DNA of 43,227 nt from Alphaproteobacteria bacterium (GTDB lineage Bacteria; Pseudomonadota; Alphaproteobacteria; UBA828), in NCBI GenBank assembly GCA_022820945.1, contig JAJEEP010000102.1, positions 1-43,227 on the forward strand. Reading direction: 5' to 3'. Positions 7,870 to 18,735 of this stretch are shown here, piece after piece (positions within the stretch are counted from its first letter, which is position 1; each line of letters opens with the position of its first letter). The position numbers were made by a program, and so were the translations under genes. The notes beneath the pieces were generated by a model. That model worked only from the letters and a program-made list of their open reading frames with translations, ran no database searches and was not told the DNA's origin.

Positions 7870-8553
7870 TCACCAATCCACCGCCGCCCGCGTGATCGAT
7901 TCGATGTATTCGAGCAGGGCATCGCTTGCCATCGCCGCCGCCGCCTCGTCTCCCGCCGCGATCGCGTTGGCAATGTCGGCATGGAGTCTCGCAATCAGCG
8001 ACAGATCGCCGTCCTGGCGGTGGTGCATGAACCAGAACCGCCGCGAAAGGCCGGCCATCAGCGAAATCGCTTCGGTTGCGAACTCGTTGCGATTGGCCTG
8101 GCTCACCAGCACGTTGAACTCGCGATCGAGGCGCATGAAGCGGATGTCGTCGCCCGCTTCGGCACTCTCGTATATCGCGCGGGCGAGTGCCGCGAAGCGG
8201 GCGCGCTCATCGGCCGTCGCGCGCGACGCGGCGGCCCGAACCATCAGCCGTTCGAGCTCGCGGCGCACCTCCAGCATGCGGAGCTGCTTGCCCACGTTGA
8301 ACTCCGAGACCAGGACACCGCGCCGGGGCAGCACGGTGACCAGCCCCTCTCGCGCCAGGCGCTGCAGCGCCTCCCGCACCGGCGTTCGTCCGATCCCCAG
8401 CGTCTTCGAGAGCGCACCCTCGGAGAGCACCTCGCCGGGCGCAAGCTGCAGCGTGCATATCATCTCCTCGAGCGCGACGTACGCCCGGTCGGTGAGGCTG
8501 CGGTCCGCATCCGTTCGCTGGCCCACATCCGGCTCTTTCTCACTCACGCTCAA
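7870..8553 (-). CDS. GntR family transcriptional regulator (FCD domain)
   Basis: The product has about 227 residues from a TTG at 8553, chosen because GGAG lies 6 bases upstream; a GTG at 8547 is nearly as likely. The frame extends to 8802 but would overlap the divergent gene there. The N-terminal winged helix shows the GntR pattern (LTDRAYVALEEMI, APGEVLSEGALS, GIGRTPVREALQRL, LVTVLPRRGVLV). The C-terminal helical FCD domain has the acidic and histidine positions (LDREFN, HHRQDG, ARLHADI) that bind metal and an organic acid effector. It is followed on the same strand by the hydroxylase gene, the nearest likely target. The effector is unknown. Confidence 0.88.
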   Translation of the reverse strand: MSVSEKEPDVGQRTDADRSLTDRAYVALEEMICTLQLAPGEVLSEGALSKTLGIGRTPVREALQRLAREGLVTVLPRRGVLVSEFNVGKQLRMLEVRRELERLMVRAAASRATADERARFAALARAIYESAEAGDDIRFMRLDREFNVLVSQANRNEFATEAISLMAGLSRRFWFMHHRQDGDLSLIARLHADIANAIAAGDEAAAAMASDALLEYIESITRAAVDW

Positions 8554-8792
8554 GTGCGGCTCCGTAACGTGAATGCGTGTTCGGAAGCGGGATGCTTCGG
8601 CGATTGCGGCAGTACGCCCCGCCCGCCCGGATGCCGGTATGCTAGCGAGATGGGGGCGCATCACAAGATCGCGGGGCCACACCGATGGGCGGCCCATTGC
8701 GCGTGGGCCGAACGGGTCCGCGATCGGGACTGTAGCGCCGACGCGGTCGATTCTACGATGGGCGACGTTCAGCCCCGCTTCGGAGCAGCGCC

Positions 8793-9098
8793 ATGAAGAC
8801 ATACGCCGGGGATCGGACCATCGACGGGCTGGTGGTCACCGTTGACGGCGAGCCGCTCGACCAGAGGCTCGACATACGCCGCTTCAGCGAGACCGGCTAC
8901 GAGTGGACCTATGAAGGCGCGCAGTCGCGTCAGCTCGCGCTCGCGATCCTGGTCGATCACCTCGGTGCGGGCGAGGAGGCCCGCGCCCTCGATCTCGTCG
9001 AGCCGTTCATGCGGGACGTCGTGGCCAACTTCGACAACACGTGGGAGATGACGAGCGAAGACGTGGCCGCAGCAATCGATGCGTCAGCCTCCGCTTGA
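8793..9098 (+). CDS. DUF6166-like small protein
   Basis: The product has 101 residues; GGAG lies 7 bases before the ATG. The layout (MKTYAGDRTIDGLVV, a middle YEWTYEGAQSRQLALAIL, then an acidic helical end with DVVANF) resembles the uncharacterised DUF6166 family from memory. It is soluble, with no signal peptide or cysteine pair. It is first of a plus-strand run: 20 bases to a 64-residue membrane protein and 6 more from that to sat. The 239-base divergent gap (8554-8792) holds TATGCT near 8639 as a possible -10 but no clear -35. Function unknown. Confidence 0.7.
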   Translation: MKTYAGDRTIDGLVVTVDGEPLDQRLDIRRFSETGYEWTYEGAQSRQLALAILVDHLGAGEEARALDLVEPFMRDVVANFDNTWEMTSEDVAAAIDASASA

Positions 9099-9118
9099 GA
9101 TCGCTAAGGAACCGAGCA

Positions 9119-9313
9119 ATGCCCAGCAACTACAAGATCCTCGTCTCCGTGCTCGCCCTCGCGCTCTGCGTGGCGGTGTTCTTCCTCGACGACAGCACCG
9201 GGATCGTGCGCTGGGTGACACTCGCCCTGGGGCCGCTGATGGCCGGCGCGATCTGGGTTCTGCCCGAAGCCAAGTCGAAGGAAATCCGGAAGGAAGTCGC
9301 CAACCGGCGCTGA
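9119..9313 (+). CDS. Small two-helix membrane protein before sat
   Basis: The product has 64 residues. Two hydrophobic segments are visible, about residues 6-22 and 29-47, separated by the acidic turn DDSTG, with a Lys/Arg-rich end (EAKSKEIRKEVANRR). AAGGA lies 8 bases before the ATG. Its stop is 6 bases before the sat start, and sat has no clear ribosome binding site of its own, so translation of sat is probably coupled to this gene. The family is not recognised. The position suggests a membrane role linked to Sat or to its substrates, which is inference only. Confidence 0.65.
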   Translation: MPSNYKILVSVLALALCVAVFFLDDSTGIVRWVTLALGPLMAGAIWVLPEAKSKEIRKEVANRR

Positions 9314-9319
9314 CGACCC

Positions 9320-10579
9320 ATGCCCACTCTGATTTCCCCGCACGGCGCCTCTGCCCTGAAGCCCCTGCTACTGCCCAAGGAGCAGCGGGACGAGGCGCTG
9401 AAGCGGGCACGCACCCTGAAGCGGCTGCCGCTTTCCAGCCGCGAGGTCTCGGACCTCTTCATGCTCGCCATGGGCGCCTATACGCCGCTCGAGGGCTTCA
9501 TGGATGCAGCCGACTGGCGCGGCGCGTGCCTCGATATGCGGCTCGAGAACGGGCTCTTCTGGCCGCTGCCCATCACCCTCTCATGCAGCGAAGACTTCGG
9601 CGTTGCCGTCGGCGACGAGGTGGCGTTGACGGATGAAGGCGGTGAGATCCTCGGCATCCTCACGGTCACCCAGACCTACGCCATCGACAAGGCCCTGGAA
9701 TGCCGCGAGGTCTACCGGACGAACGACGAGGCCCACCCCGGCGTCTCCAAACTCATGGCGCAGGGCGCCGTCAACCTGGCCGGCCCGGTCTCGGTCCTCT
9801 CCGAGGGCCACTTTCCCCAAACCTACCGGGGGCTCTACCTGCGCCCGGCCGAGACGCGGTCGCTGTTCGCCGAGCGGGGCTGGTCGACGGTTGCCGCCTT
9901 CCAGACCCGCAACCCCATGCACCGCAGCCACGAGTTTCTCGCCAAGGTCGCCCTCGAGGTGTGCGACGGGGTGCTGATTCACCAGGTGCTCGGCGCGCTC
10001 AAGCAGGGCGACATCCCGGCCGACGTCCGGGTCCGCGCCATCGACTGGCTGGTCGCCAACCACTTCCCGCCAGGCCGGGTGATCCAGGCCGGCTACCCCA
10101 TCGAGATGCGCTACGCCGGCCCGCGGGAGGCGCTGCTGCACGCGCTCTTCCGCCAGAATTTCGGCTGCTCGCACCTGGTGATCGGGCGCGACCACGCCGG
10201 GCTCGGCGGCTACTACGGGCCCTACGACGCGCATCGCATCTTCGACGAGATCGGCGCGGACAGCCTCGCCATCCGGCCGCTCAAGATCGACGACACCTTC
10301 CATTGCTTCGACTGCGGGGGCATGGCGACGGGGAACGTCTGCTTCGCCGCCGACGGCGAGGAGGGCCCGTTGGACGAGGAAGCGCGCTATCGCGCCGTGG
10401 CGGCCGTAGCAACCGGCGATACCGCGGGCCGGCCCTGCCGCCACGGCGACGACGGAAAGCTCCGCATCTCCGGCACGCGGCTTCGCGAGATGTTCGCAGG
10501 CGGCGAGGCGATCCCGCCCGAGTACAGTCGCGATGGCGTCGTCGCCATCCTCCAAGCCCATTACGACAGCACCTCGTAA
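9320..10579 (+). CDS. sat: Sulfate adenylyltransferase (dissimilatory ATP sulfurylase)
   Basis: The product has 419 residues, a homo-oligomeric ATP sulfurylase. The active-site motifs are clear: QTRNPMHRSHE (Gln195-Thr-Arg-Asn198, His201, His204) and GRDHAGLGGYYGPYDAH (from 289). FHCFDCGG is a likely zinc-binding region seen in sulfur-oxidiser Sat proteins. There is no APS kinase domain, as expected for a dissimilatory enzyme. With AprBA it would convert APS plus pyrophosphate to ATP plus sulfate. It is probably co-transcribed with the two small genes upstream, and a deacetylase gene follows 81 bases later. The Shine-Dalgarno region is poor. Confidence 0.95.
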   Translation: MPTLISPHGASALKPLLLPKEQRDEALKRARTLKRLPLSSREVSDLFMLAMGAYTPLEGFMDAADWRGACLDMRLENGLFWPLPITLSCSEDFGVAVGDEVALTDEGGEILGILTVTQTYAIDKALECREVYRTNDEAHPGVSKLMAQGAVNLAGPVSVLSEGHFPQTYRGLYLRPAETRSLFAERGWSTVAAFQTRNPMHRSHEFLAKVALEVCDGVLIHQVLGALKQGDIPADVRVRAIDWLVANHFPPGRVIQAGYPIEMRYAGPREALLHALFRQNFGCSHLVIGRDHAGLGGYYGPYDAHRIFDEIGADSLAIRPLKIDDTFHCFDCGGMATGNVCFAADGEEGPLDEEARYRAVAAVATGDTAGRPCRHGDDGKLRISGTRLREMFAGGEAIPPEYSRDGVVAILQAHYDSTS

Positions 10580-10660
10580 CGCTCTATGATGACGGGGGCG
10601 AGGCCGTCGTTGACGGACTCGCGACAGGCCGCGTGCGCGGCAGACAAGGGGAGGAGCATG

Positions 10661-11569
10661 ATGGCTGAGGTAACTTCTGGCGGGCGCGATCTCGTTGGCT
10701 ACGGCGCCAACCCGCCGGCGATCCCCTGGCCCAATGGCGCGCGCTTGGCCATCTCGGTGGTGGTCAACTACGAGGAAGGCTCGGAGTACTCACACGCCAT
10801 GGGCGATTCGCACCAGGAAGGGCTCACCGAGTTCGGCAACTACGCGCTGCCCGAGAGCTACCGCAACCTCGCCATGGAATCGATGTTCGAGTACGGCTCC
10901 CGCGCCGGTGTCTGGCGCCTCCTGCGCCTCTTCGACGAGACCGGGATCAAGTCCACCTTCTATGCCTGCGCCGTCGCCTTCGAGCAGAACCCGGCGGTCG
11001 CCCGCGCGGTCGTCGCCAGCGGCCACGAAGTGTGCAGCCACGGCTGGCGCTGGGAGGAGGTGTTCCGACTCTCGCGCGAGGAGGAGCGCGAGCACATCCG
11101 CCTCGCCATCGAGTCCTTCGAGCGCACCTGCGGCAAGCGGCCGGTGGGCTGGTACTGCCGTTTCGGACCCTCGGTCCATACCCGCGAGCTGGTGGTGGAG
11201 GACGGCGGCTTCATCTACGATTCCGACGCCTACAACGACGACCTGCCCTACTTCGTGGAGGTCTCGGGCAAGCGCCATCTGGTGGTGCCCTATACGTGCG
11301 ATATCAATGACTTCTCCTTCTGGACGGCGCCCGGCTTCCTGACCGCCGATCACTTTTATCAGTACGCGCGGGACAGCTTCGACACGCTCTACGCCGAATC
11401 CGCGACCTGCCCGAAGATGATGTCCATCGGCCTGCACCCCCGCATGATCGGCCGCCCCGGCCGCATCGCGGGGCTCAGCCGCTTCATCGAGCATGCGCAG
11501 GCGCACGAAGGCGTCTGGTTCGCAACCCGCGAGGAAATCGCCCGCCACTGGCTCCAAGCGGCGGGTTAG
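10661..11569 (+). CDS. Polysaccharide deacetylase family protein (PuuE / allantoinase-like)
   Basis: The product has 302 residues from the ATG at 10661, with GGAGG 6 bases upstream; an ATG three bases earlier is possible. The sequence follows the PuuE branch of NodB-type deacetylases (GYGANPPAIPWPNGARLAISVVVN written in parts: GYGANPP, WPNGARLA; then EEGSEYS, GHEVCSHGWRWEE, WYCRFGPS, SIGLHPRMIGRPGR). Cofactor-independent allantoinases and related amidases have this architecture. It could open a cyclic amide such as allantoin or remove an acyl group. No purine genes are nearby, although a hydantoin operon lies 11 kb away. It follows sat on the same strand and meets mdh tail to tail with only 9 bases between. 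Confidence 0.83.
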   Translation: MAEVTSGGRDLVGYGANPPAIPWPNGARLAISVVVNYEEGSEYSHAMGDSHQEGLTEFGNYALPESYRNLAMESMFEYGSRAGVWRLLRLFDETGIKSTFYACAVAFEQNPAVARAVVASGHEVCSHGWRWEEVFRLSREEEREHIRLAIESFERTCGKRPVGWYCRFGPSVHTRELVVEDGGFIYDSDAYNDDLPYFVEVSGKRHLVVPYTCDINDFSFWTAPGFLTADHFYQYARDSFDTLYAESATCPKMMSIGLHPRMIGRPGRIAGLSRFIEHAQAHEGVWFATREEIARHWLQAAG

Positions 11570-11578
11570 GAAGGGGGA

Positions 11579-13346
<1,768 letters not shown>

Positions 13347-13370
13347 GGGTGACCGACCTTACCGGGGGCC

Positions 13371-15164
13371 CTAATAGACCCGCGCCTTGAGAGGAATGGT
13401 CTCGACCTCGTTGCTGAGCGTCTGCATGTGCACAGGCCGGCAGTCGAGCCTGGTCGCGCCGTCGTCGTCGAGCCAGGCGATGCTGTGCTTGAGCCACTTG
13501 TCGTCGTCGCGGTCGGGGAAGTCCTCGCGCGCATGGCCGCCGCGGCTCTCCTCCCGATTGAGCGCCGAGTGCAGGGTGACGCTCGCCTGGCGCATCAGGT
13601 TATCGAGCTCGATGGTCTCGGCGAGGTCGGAGTTCCATATCAGCGAGCGGTCGCCGACGCCGATGTCGTTGCGGAAGCCGTCCCAGACGCCGTCCAGCTT
13701 GCGCGCGCCCTCTTCCATGATGTCGCGGGTGCGGAAGACGCCGGCGTGCTCCTGCATGGTGCGCTGCATGTCGAGCCGGATGGCTGCCGTGGGCGTCGCG
13801 CCCTTGGCGTGGCGCAGCCGGTCGAACCAGTCGAGGCTCTTGTCGAGCAGGCCGTTCTGCATCGGCTTGTGGGGGGCGCCGGCCTCGACGGTCTCGGCGC
13901 AGCGCTGCGCCGCCGCGCGGCCGAATACGACGAGGTCGAGCAGCGAGTTCGAGCCCAGCCGGTTGGCACCGTGGACCGAGACGCACGCGGCCTCGCCCAC
14001 AGACATCAGGCCGGGAACAACGGATTCGGGGTCGCCATCCCGCACCGTCACCGTCTCGCCGGTGTAGATGCAGGGAATGCCGCCCATGTTGTAGTGGACG
14101 GTGGGGATCACCGGGATCGGCTCCTTGGAGGCATCGACGCCGGCGAAGATGCGGGCGGTCTCGGTGATTCCGGGGAGGCGTTCGTTCAGGACCTCGGCGC
14201 CGAGATGGTCCATCTTCAGGTGCATGTGGTCCTTCTCGGGTCCGACGCCGCGCCCCTCGCGAATCTCCATGGTGATCGCGCGGCTCACCACGTCGCGCGA
14301 GGCGAGGTCCTTGGCGTTGGGCGCGTAACGCTCCATGAAGCGCTCGCCCTCCGAGTTGATCAGGTAGCCGCCCTCGCCCCGCGCGCCCTCGCTCATCAGG
14401 CAGCCGGAGCCGTAGATGCCCGTGGGGTGGAACTGCACGAACTCCATGTCCTGCAGCGGCAGGCCGGCACGCAGCACCATGGCGTTGCCGTCGCCCGTGC
14501 AGGTGTGGGCGGAGGTGGCGGAGAAGTAGGCGCGGCCGTAGCCGCCGGTGGCCAGAATCACCATGTGGGCGCGGAAGAGGTGCAGCGTGCCGTCGTCCAG
14601 GTTCCAGGCGAGCACGCCGCGGCAGGCGCCCTCCTCGTCCATCACCAGGTCGAGGGCGAAATACTCGATGAAGAACGCGGCCTTGTGGCGCAGCGACTGC
14701 TGGTAGAGCGTGTGCAGGATGGCGTGGCCGGTGCGGTCGGCAGCGGCGCAGGTGCGGTGCGCCTGCTTCTCGCCGTAGTTGAGCGACATGCCGCCGAAGG
14801 CGCGCTGGTAGATCTTGCCGTCCGGCGTGCGCGAGAAGGGCACGCCATAGTGCTCGAGCTCGATGACCGCGCGCGGGCCCTCCTTGCACAGGTACTCGAT
14901 CGCGTCCTGGTCGCCGAGCCAGTCCGATCCCTTGACGGTGTCGTACATGTGCCAGCGCCAGTCGTCCTCCTCCATGTTGCCGAGCGCGGCAGAGATGCCG
15001 CCCTGGGCCGCCACCGTGTGGCTGCGGGTGGGGAAGAGCTTGCTGATGCAGGCCGTTTGCAGCCCGGCTTCGGCAAGGCCGAGAGTCGCGCGCAGCCCGG
15101 CGCCGCCGGCGCCCACCACCACCACGTCGTCGTGGTGCTCGGCGATCGGGTAGGCGGCGGTCAT
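13371..15164 (-). CDS. sdhA: Succinate dehydrogenase flavoprotein subunit
   Basis: The product has 597 residues, the normal length. FAD binding is shown by [13 protein letters not shown] and the covalent-FAD histidine in [12 protein letters not shown] (His49). Downstream blocks [33 protein letters not shown] and [16 protein letters not shown] are the classical dicarboxylate-binding and FAD-binding motifs. It oxidises succinate to fumarate as part of complex II. Its ATG is 4 bases from the sdhD stop. Confidence 0.97.
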   Translation of the reverse strand: MTAAYPIAEHHDDVVVVGAGGAGLRATLGLAEAGLQTACISKLFPTRSHTVAAQGGISAALGNMEEDDWRWHMYDTVKGSDWLGDQDAIEYLCKEGPRAVIELEHYGVPFSRTPDGKIYQRAFGGMSLNYGEKQAHRTCAAADRTGHAILHTLYQQSLRHKAAFFIEYFALDLVMDEEGACRGVLAWNLDDGTLHLFRAHMVILATGGYGRAYFSATSAHTCTGDGNAMVLRAGLPLQDMEFVQFHPTGIYGSGCLMSEGARGEGGYLINSEGERFMERYAPNAKDLASRDVVSRAITMEIREGRGVGPEKDHMHLKMDHLGAEVLNERLPGITETARIFAGVDASKEPIPVIPTVHYNMGGIPCIYTGETVTVRDGDPESVVPGLMSVGEAACVSVHGANRLGSNSLLDLVVFGRAAAQRCAETVEAGAPHKPMQNGLLDKSLDWFDRLRHAKGATPTAAIRLDMQRTMQEHAGVFRTRDIMEEGARKLDGVWDGFRNDIGVGDRSLIWNSDLAETIELDNLMRQASVTLHSALNREESRGGHAREDFPDRDDDKWLKHSIAWLDDDGATRLDCRPVHMQTLSNEVETIPLKARVY

Positions 15165-15168
15165 GCGC

Positions 15169-15552
15169 TCACCCCTGCACCGCGATCAGGATCACGGAAT
15201 AGAGCGCGGCGAGCCCCAATATCAGGCACAGCAGGGTGTTGAGGATCAACAGCACCCACTTGCACCTGCCGTGCACGTAGTCCTCGATCACCACCTGGAG
15301 GCCGAGCTTCAGGTGATAGAAGGTGGCACCCAGGAAGAGCAGCATCAGCACCGCCGCGACCGGGCCGGAGAGCCAGTCGACGAACTCGTCGCGGTCGGCG
15401 CCGCCTGCTACCAGCGACCAGAGCGAGCCCACGAACCAGAGCGAGAGCGGCACCAGCAGGATCGCGGTGAGCCGCTGCCACCACCAGTGGTTCACGCCCT
15501 CCTTGGCGGAGCCCAGATGGCGCACCTTGGCGAGCGGGGTCTGCAGTGCCAT
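15169..15552 (-). CDS. sdhD: Succinate dehydrogenase membrane anchor subunit
   Basis: The product has 127 residues from the ATG at 15552; the frame continues upstream into sdhC but only as an overlap. Three membrane helices are visible (about 25-48, 58-82 and 98-123). The [15 protein letters not shown] segment and the [16 protein letters not shown] segment with its histidines match the SdhD heme and quinone region. It lies 8 bases after sdhC. Confidence 0.93.
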   Translation of the reverse strand: MALQTPLAKVRHLGSAKEGVNHWWWQRLTAILLVPLSLWFVGSLWSLVAGGADRDEFVDWLSGPVAAVLMLLFLGATFYHLKLGLQVVIEDYVHGRCKWVLLILNTLLCLILGLAALYSVILIAVQG

Positions 15553-15560
15553 GGCGTGCC

Positions 15561-15977
15561 TCAGCCGGCCAGGTTGCAGGCGATGCCGAGGCCCCAGGAG
15601 AGACCGGTCAGCACGAACGAGGCCACCACCACGGCAATGCCGGAGCCGTAGGTCTGGCGCAGCGAGAGGCACATGCCGGCATCCCAGAACAGATGCCGGA
15701 CGCCGTTGCAGAGGTGGTAGAAGAGGCACCAGGACCAGGCCGCGAGCAGCGCGTAGCCGAGCCAGGAGGTGAGAAACCACGCGGTCCAGTCGTAATAGCG
15801 CTCGCCTGCGGCGGCGGTCAGCAGCCAGGCGCAGAGCATCGCCGCACCGGACGCCAGCACCACGCCGGTCATGCGGTGCAGGATCGAGAGCACCGAGGTC
15901 AGCTGCGGCCGATAGACGGTGAGGTGGGGCGAGATCGGTCGCGCGCGGGTGCCGCTGCCGCTTGATTGATCTGCCAC
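15561..15977 (-). CDS. sdhC: Succinate dehydrogenase cytochrome b556 subunit
   Basis: The product has 138 residues from a GTG at 15977 preceded by a G-rich stretch. A GTG at 16022 is also in frame, but the likely promoter would place the transcript start almost on it. Family motifs are RPISPHLTVYRPQLTS, SILHRMTGV and the heme histidine region LFYHLCNGVRHLFWD. Three membrane helices are visible. It is the first gene of the sdhCDAB-mdh operon and binds heme b and quinone with SdhD. Confidence 0.92.
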   Translation of the reverse strand: MADQSSGSGTRARPISPHLTVYRPQLTSVLSILHRMTGVVLASGAAMLCAWLLTAAAGERYYDWTAWFLTSWLGYALLAAWSWCLFYHLCNGVRHLFWDAGMCLSLRQTYGSGIAVVVASFVLTGLSWGLGIACNLAG

Positions 15978-16027
15978 GAAGTCGCCCCCGAAATCCGACC
16001 CTGAGCCGGGCCGTATCGCCACCCGTG

Positions 16028-16056
16028 AATTAGCCCCGGAGGCGGAACCGAGTCAA
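16028..16056 (-). promoter_or_regulatory. Likely sdh operon promoter
   Basis: The minus strand reads TTGACT (16051-16056), a 17-base spacer, then CTAATT (16028-16033). This lies just ahead of sdhC and after the end of the autotransporter gene, the expected place for a promoter. A transcript starting near 16021 would leave a leader of about 45 bases before the GTG at 15977. Confidence 0.5.
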
Positions 16057-16122
16057 CGCGGGCGGACGCCTGGGCGCGATCCGAACGGCGGCGCCGTCCA
16101 TGACCGTGGTGAGATTAGCGGT

Positions 16123-18549
16123 CTAGAATCGTGCTGTCGCGCGGAAGCCGACGGCATGCTCCGGCGGGACGTTATCGTTGGCGCCGGTCGCCTCGCGCCG
16201 CCGGGCTTCGACCACGAGTTCGAGCGCGCTGCCGTCCGGCACCCCGCCGTCACCGATCAGCCGCCAACCCACGCTGTAATCCCGCCCGGTATCGGTGAGG
16301 CCGACGGCGATCTCCGGTGTTGCGGTGAAGCGATCGCTCAAGGCGGCGACGCCGTAGCCGAACCGCGCCTCCAGCCGCCGCAGCAGCAGCTCGTCGCCGT
16401 TGTCGCTCGCGGCCAGCCCGGCGAGTGTCGTGCGCCCGAAGAGCGCGTCGGCGCCACCCTGTGTCGAGACCCCCACCGTCTGGGTCAGGCTCAGTCGCGG
16501 ACCGCGATCGCCCGTCACCGGGTCCCAGGCGAAGGAGGCCGAAAGTCCCCGCTCCCGGAAGCCCTCCGCCTCATGGGCGAGCAGACCGCGCCCGCGCAGC
16601 TCCGCGCCCAGCCCGCGCCCGGTGTCTTGCCACGCGAGCCCGGCGCCGATGTCCGCGCCAACGCCGGTCTCCGCGTCGCCGTCGTCGCGGCGTAGCCCGA
16701 TCTCGGCGCTCGGCGTCAGCACCGAGCCGCCTGCGAGCGGGAACGGCCGCGAGCCTTCCAGCCCGAGCCTGAGACGCGTGACCTTGGCCTCGGCGGCCGC
16801 CAGGTTGCCGCCCGGCCCGGAGACCGCGTCCGACGCGGTGTGCACCGTCATGGCATCGGTCTTCACCGCCAGCGTGAGGCCGTCGTCGCCGCCGTCGAGC
16901 GCCACGCCGCGCAATCCGACCGCCGCCATCCAGAGATCGAGGTCGGTGCGGATCGCCCCGGCGTGCGTGCCGTCGTCTGCGCGCGGCTCCAGCGTCAGGC
17001 TGCCGTCGCCGTAACCCGCGATGCCCCACACCGAGAGCCGCTTGCCCAATTCATAGCGCGTCCAGGGCCATACCCCCGTCAGGGTCGAGGCCACGTCGCC
17101 AACGCCCGCGCCACGGTAGCCGCCGTCGCTCCGGCTGTGCGTGACCGCCAGCCCGGTCGTCCAGCGCCCGCGCGTCCAGTCCGCGCCCAGCATGCCGCTC
17201 GCCACCTCGCCGTCGAGCGCCACATCGCCCCCCGCCTCCGCACTTGCAGCGTCCCGGCCCGCGAAGCGCGTCACCGCACCCCGGCCCCAGACCGAGACGA
17301 GGCCCCTGTCGCCGGTCGCCGCGGTCAGCGCGAAGGACGTGCCGGGCAGCAGCGCGCGCCCGCTCATCGGCTGCCCGAGACCGGACGCATCGGCCGCCTC
17401 GGTCATCGGATCCCCGTGCGGGCCGGCTGCGAACGCCGGGCCGGCGCCGATCCGCCGCCCGGCGACGAACGCCTCGACGCCGGGCGCCGGCTTCGCCTGC
17501 ATCCGCTCGTCCACCGCATCGAGCACCTGATCCGCCACCGTGCGCCCGAAGCGCCCGATCCACGCACTCGGCATGGGGTCGGCGTTGCCGATCCTCCCCG
17601 TCGCGGTCGCGTCATGCAGTCGCACCCGCCGCCACGGGTGCGGGTTGGACAGCGTGAGCGTCATCAACTCATCGCCTTCGTTATGGCTGTCCTCGAGCAC
17701 CGGTACGGAGATCGTCTTTGCCGTCTCTCCCGGCCTGAAGGTCAGCGTGCCCGAGGCCGCCCTGTAGTCCGACCCGGCATGGGCCGTGCCGTCCGAGGTG
17801 GCGTAGTCGACTTGCACCGGGATCCGCAACCGCCGGCTCAGGAACACCCTGAAGTTCAGGGTGTTTCGGTTCATGAGGCGGTCCTCATAGGCAGTCGCGT
17901 CGAGCACCCTCACTCTGGTCGTATCCACTGGATCGTCGTCGCACGGCCCGCGCTGCAGCCGGCCTTCGCAATTGTGGACATCGCCCAGAGCGACGAACGG
18001 AACGGTAATCGTGGAAGACCAGGTCGCGAAAATGAGGGTGTTGGAATCTCTGTAGCACTCGGCTTGGATGGTACACATGTAGTTCTCGCCAGGACTGGTG
18101 GCGGTGGCGGTTATGGACCTGCAGCTCAGCGGCGCCATGCTCACCCGCATGATCCGCGCCTGGCACCCCTCGTCGGTGACCGCGTCGGACCTGTTGCAGA
18201 TACCCATGTCGGAGCAGCAGGAGATCGATCTGATCTGGCGCCACGCGTGGCCGCGTCCCCGCCTTCCGTGGTCGAGGTGCAGCGTCATGTCGCTTGCCGC
18301 CACGAGGTCGACCTTGGCGACCACCGTGCCGTAGGTCGCACATCTGTTCTGGACCCGGAACGTACTCTTCTTGAATGTCCCCCGGTTCGTCCACGAGGCG
18401 TCCAGGCATTCGGCGTCCCGGTGGTCCACCCTTTCCGGGCGGCTGCATTGACTGGCCGCGGCGTCTGCCGGAAACAGCAGGAACGCAGCGGCGAGAAGCG
18501 CGATGGCTGCGCTTCCCGTTCGGCCGATATCTCTTGTGGCGATTCCCAT
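16123..18549 (-). CDS. Calx-beta domain autotransporter with a cysteine-rich N-terminal region
   Basis: The product has about 808 residues from the ATG at 18549; a GTG two codons earlier is possible. A signal peptide spans about 1-33. Next comes a domain to about residue 215 containing about 12 cysteines (SISCCSDMGIC, YMCTIQAEC and others). One Calx-beta unit follows (VQVDYATSDGTAHAGSDY, ASGTLTFRPGETAKTI, EGDELMTLTLSNP), then a linker (IGRFGRTVADQVLDAVDERM). The remaining half is an autotransporter beta-barrel of alternating residues ending in RATARF with a terminal Phe. It is likely an outer-membrane protein with a surface or periplasmic passenger. Disulfide-rich passengers are unusual for autotransporters. 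The ligand is unknown. Confidence 0.8.
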   Translation of the reverse strand: MGIATRDIGRTGSAAIALLAAAFLLFPADAAASQCSRPERVDHRDAECLDASWTNRGTFKKSTFRVQNRCATYGTVVAKVDLVAASDMTLHLDHGRRGRGHAWRQIRSISCCSDMGICNRSDAVTDEGCQARIMRVSMAPLSCRSITATATSPGENYMCTIQAECYRDSNTLIFATWSSTITVPFVALGDVHNCEGRLQRGPCDDDPVDTTRVRVLDATAYEDRLMNRNTLNFRVFLSRRLRIPVQVDYATSDGTAHAGSDYRAASGTLTFRPGETAKTISVPVLEDSHNEGDELMTLTLSNPHPWRRVRLHDATATGRIGNADPMPSAWIGRFGRTVADQVLDAVDERMQAKPAPGVEAFVAGRRIGAGPAFAAGPHGDPMTEAADASGLGQPMSGRALLPGTSFALTAATGDRGLVSVWGRGAVTRFAGRDAASAEAGGDVALDGEVASGMLGADWTRGRWTTGLAVTHSRSDGGYRGAGVGDVASTLTGVWPWTRYELGKRLSVWGIAGYGDGSLTLEPRADDGTHAGAIRTDLDLWMAAVGLRGVALDGGDDGLTLAVKTDAMTVHTASDAVSGPGGNLAAAEAKVTRLRLGLEGSRPFPLAGGSVLTPSAEIGLRRDDGDAETGVGADIGAGLAWQDTGRGLGAELRGRGLLAHEAEGFRERGLSASFAWDPVTGDRGPRLSLTQTVGVSTQGGADALFGRTTLAGLAASDNGDELLLRRLEARFGYGVAALSDRFTATPEIAVGLTDTGRDYSVGWRLIGDGGVPDGSALELVVEARRREATGANDNVPPEHAVGFRATARF
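17843..17865. repeat. Near-perfect inverted repeat inside the autotransporter gene
   Basis: AACACCCTGAA and TTCAGGGTGTT flank a single central G, an 11-bp perfect inverted repeat. One G-T and one G-C pair could extend the arms outwards. It encodes the first strand of the Calx-beta unit, close to the join with the cysteine-rich region. It may be chance coding sequence, or a structured mRNA or recombination point. Confidence 0.5.
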
Positions 18550-18735
18550 GCTCACTTGCGATCCAGACGGCGCACCCAGGGGGGATGCGCTACCGAATCA
18601 CGTGGGCACGCCTGCCGCCGCAACTAGTCGTATTTTCGGATGGGGGCGATTGGGAATTGTTATCGATCCGCGCCGTAGGCCGCGCCGTTCGCCGCAGTCG
18701 CCGCCTGTCGCGCCTCCGTCTATGACGGACGCGCG

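Noticed and set aside
13428..15242. A 604-codon plus-strand open frame
   Set aside because: It lies antisense to sdhA, and its Val/Ala/Gly/Arg-rich product without motifs is a by-product of GC-rich codon bias.
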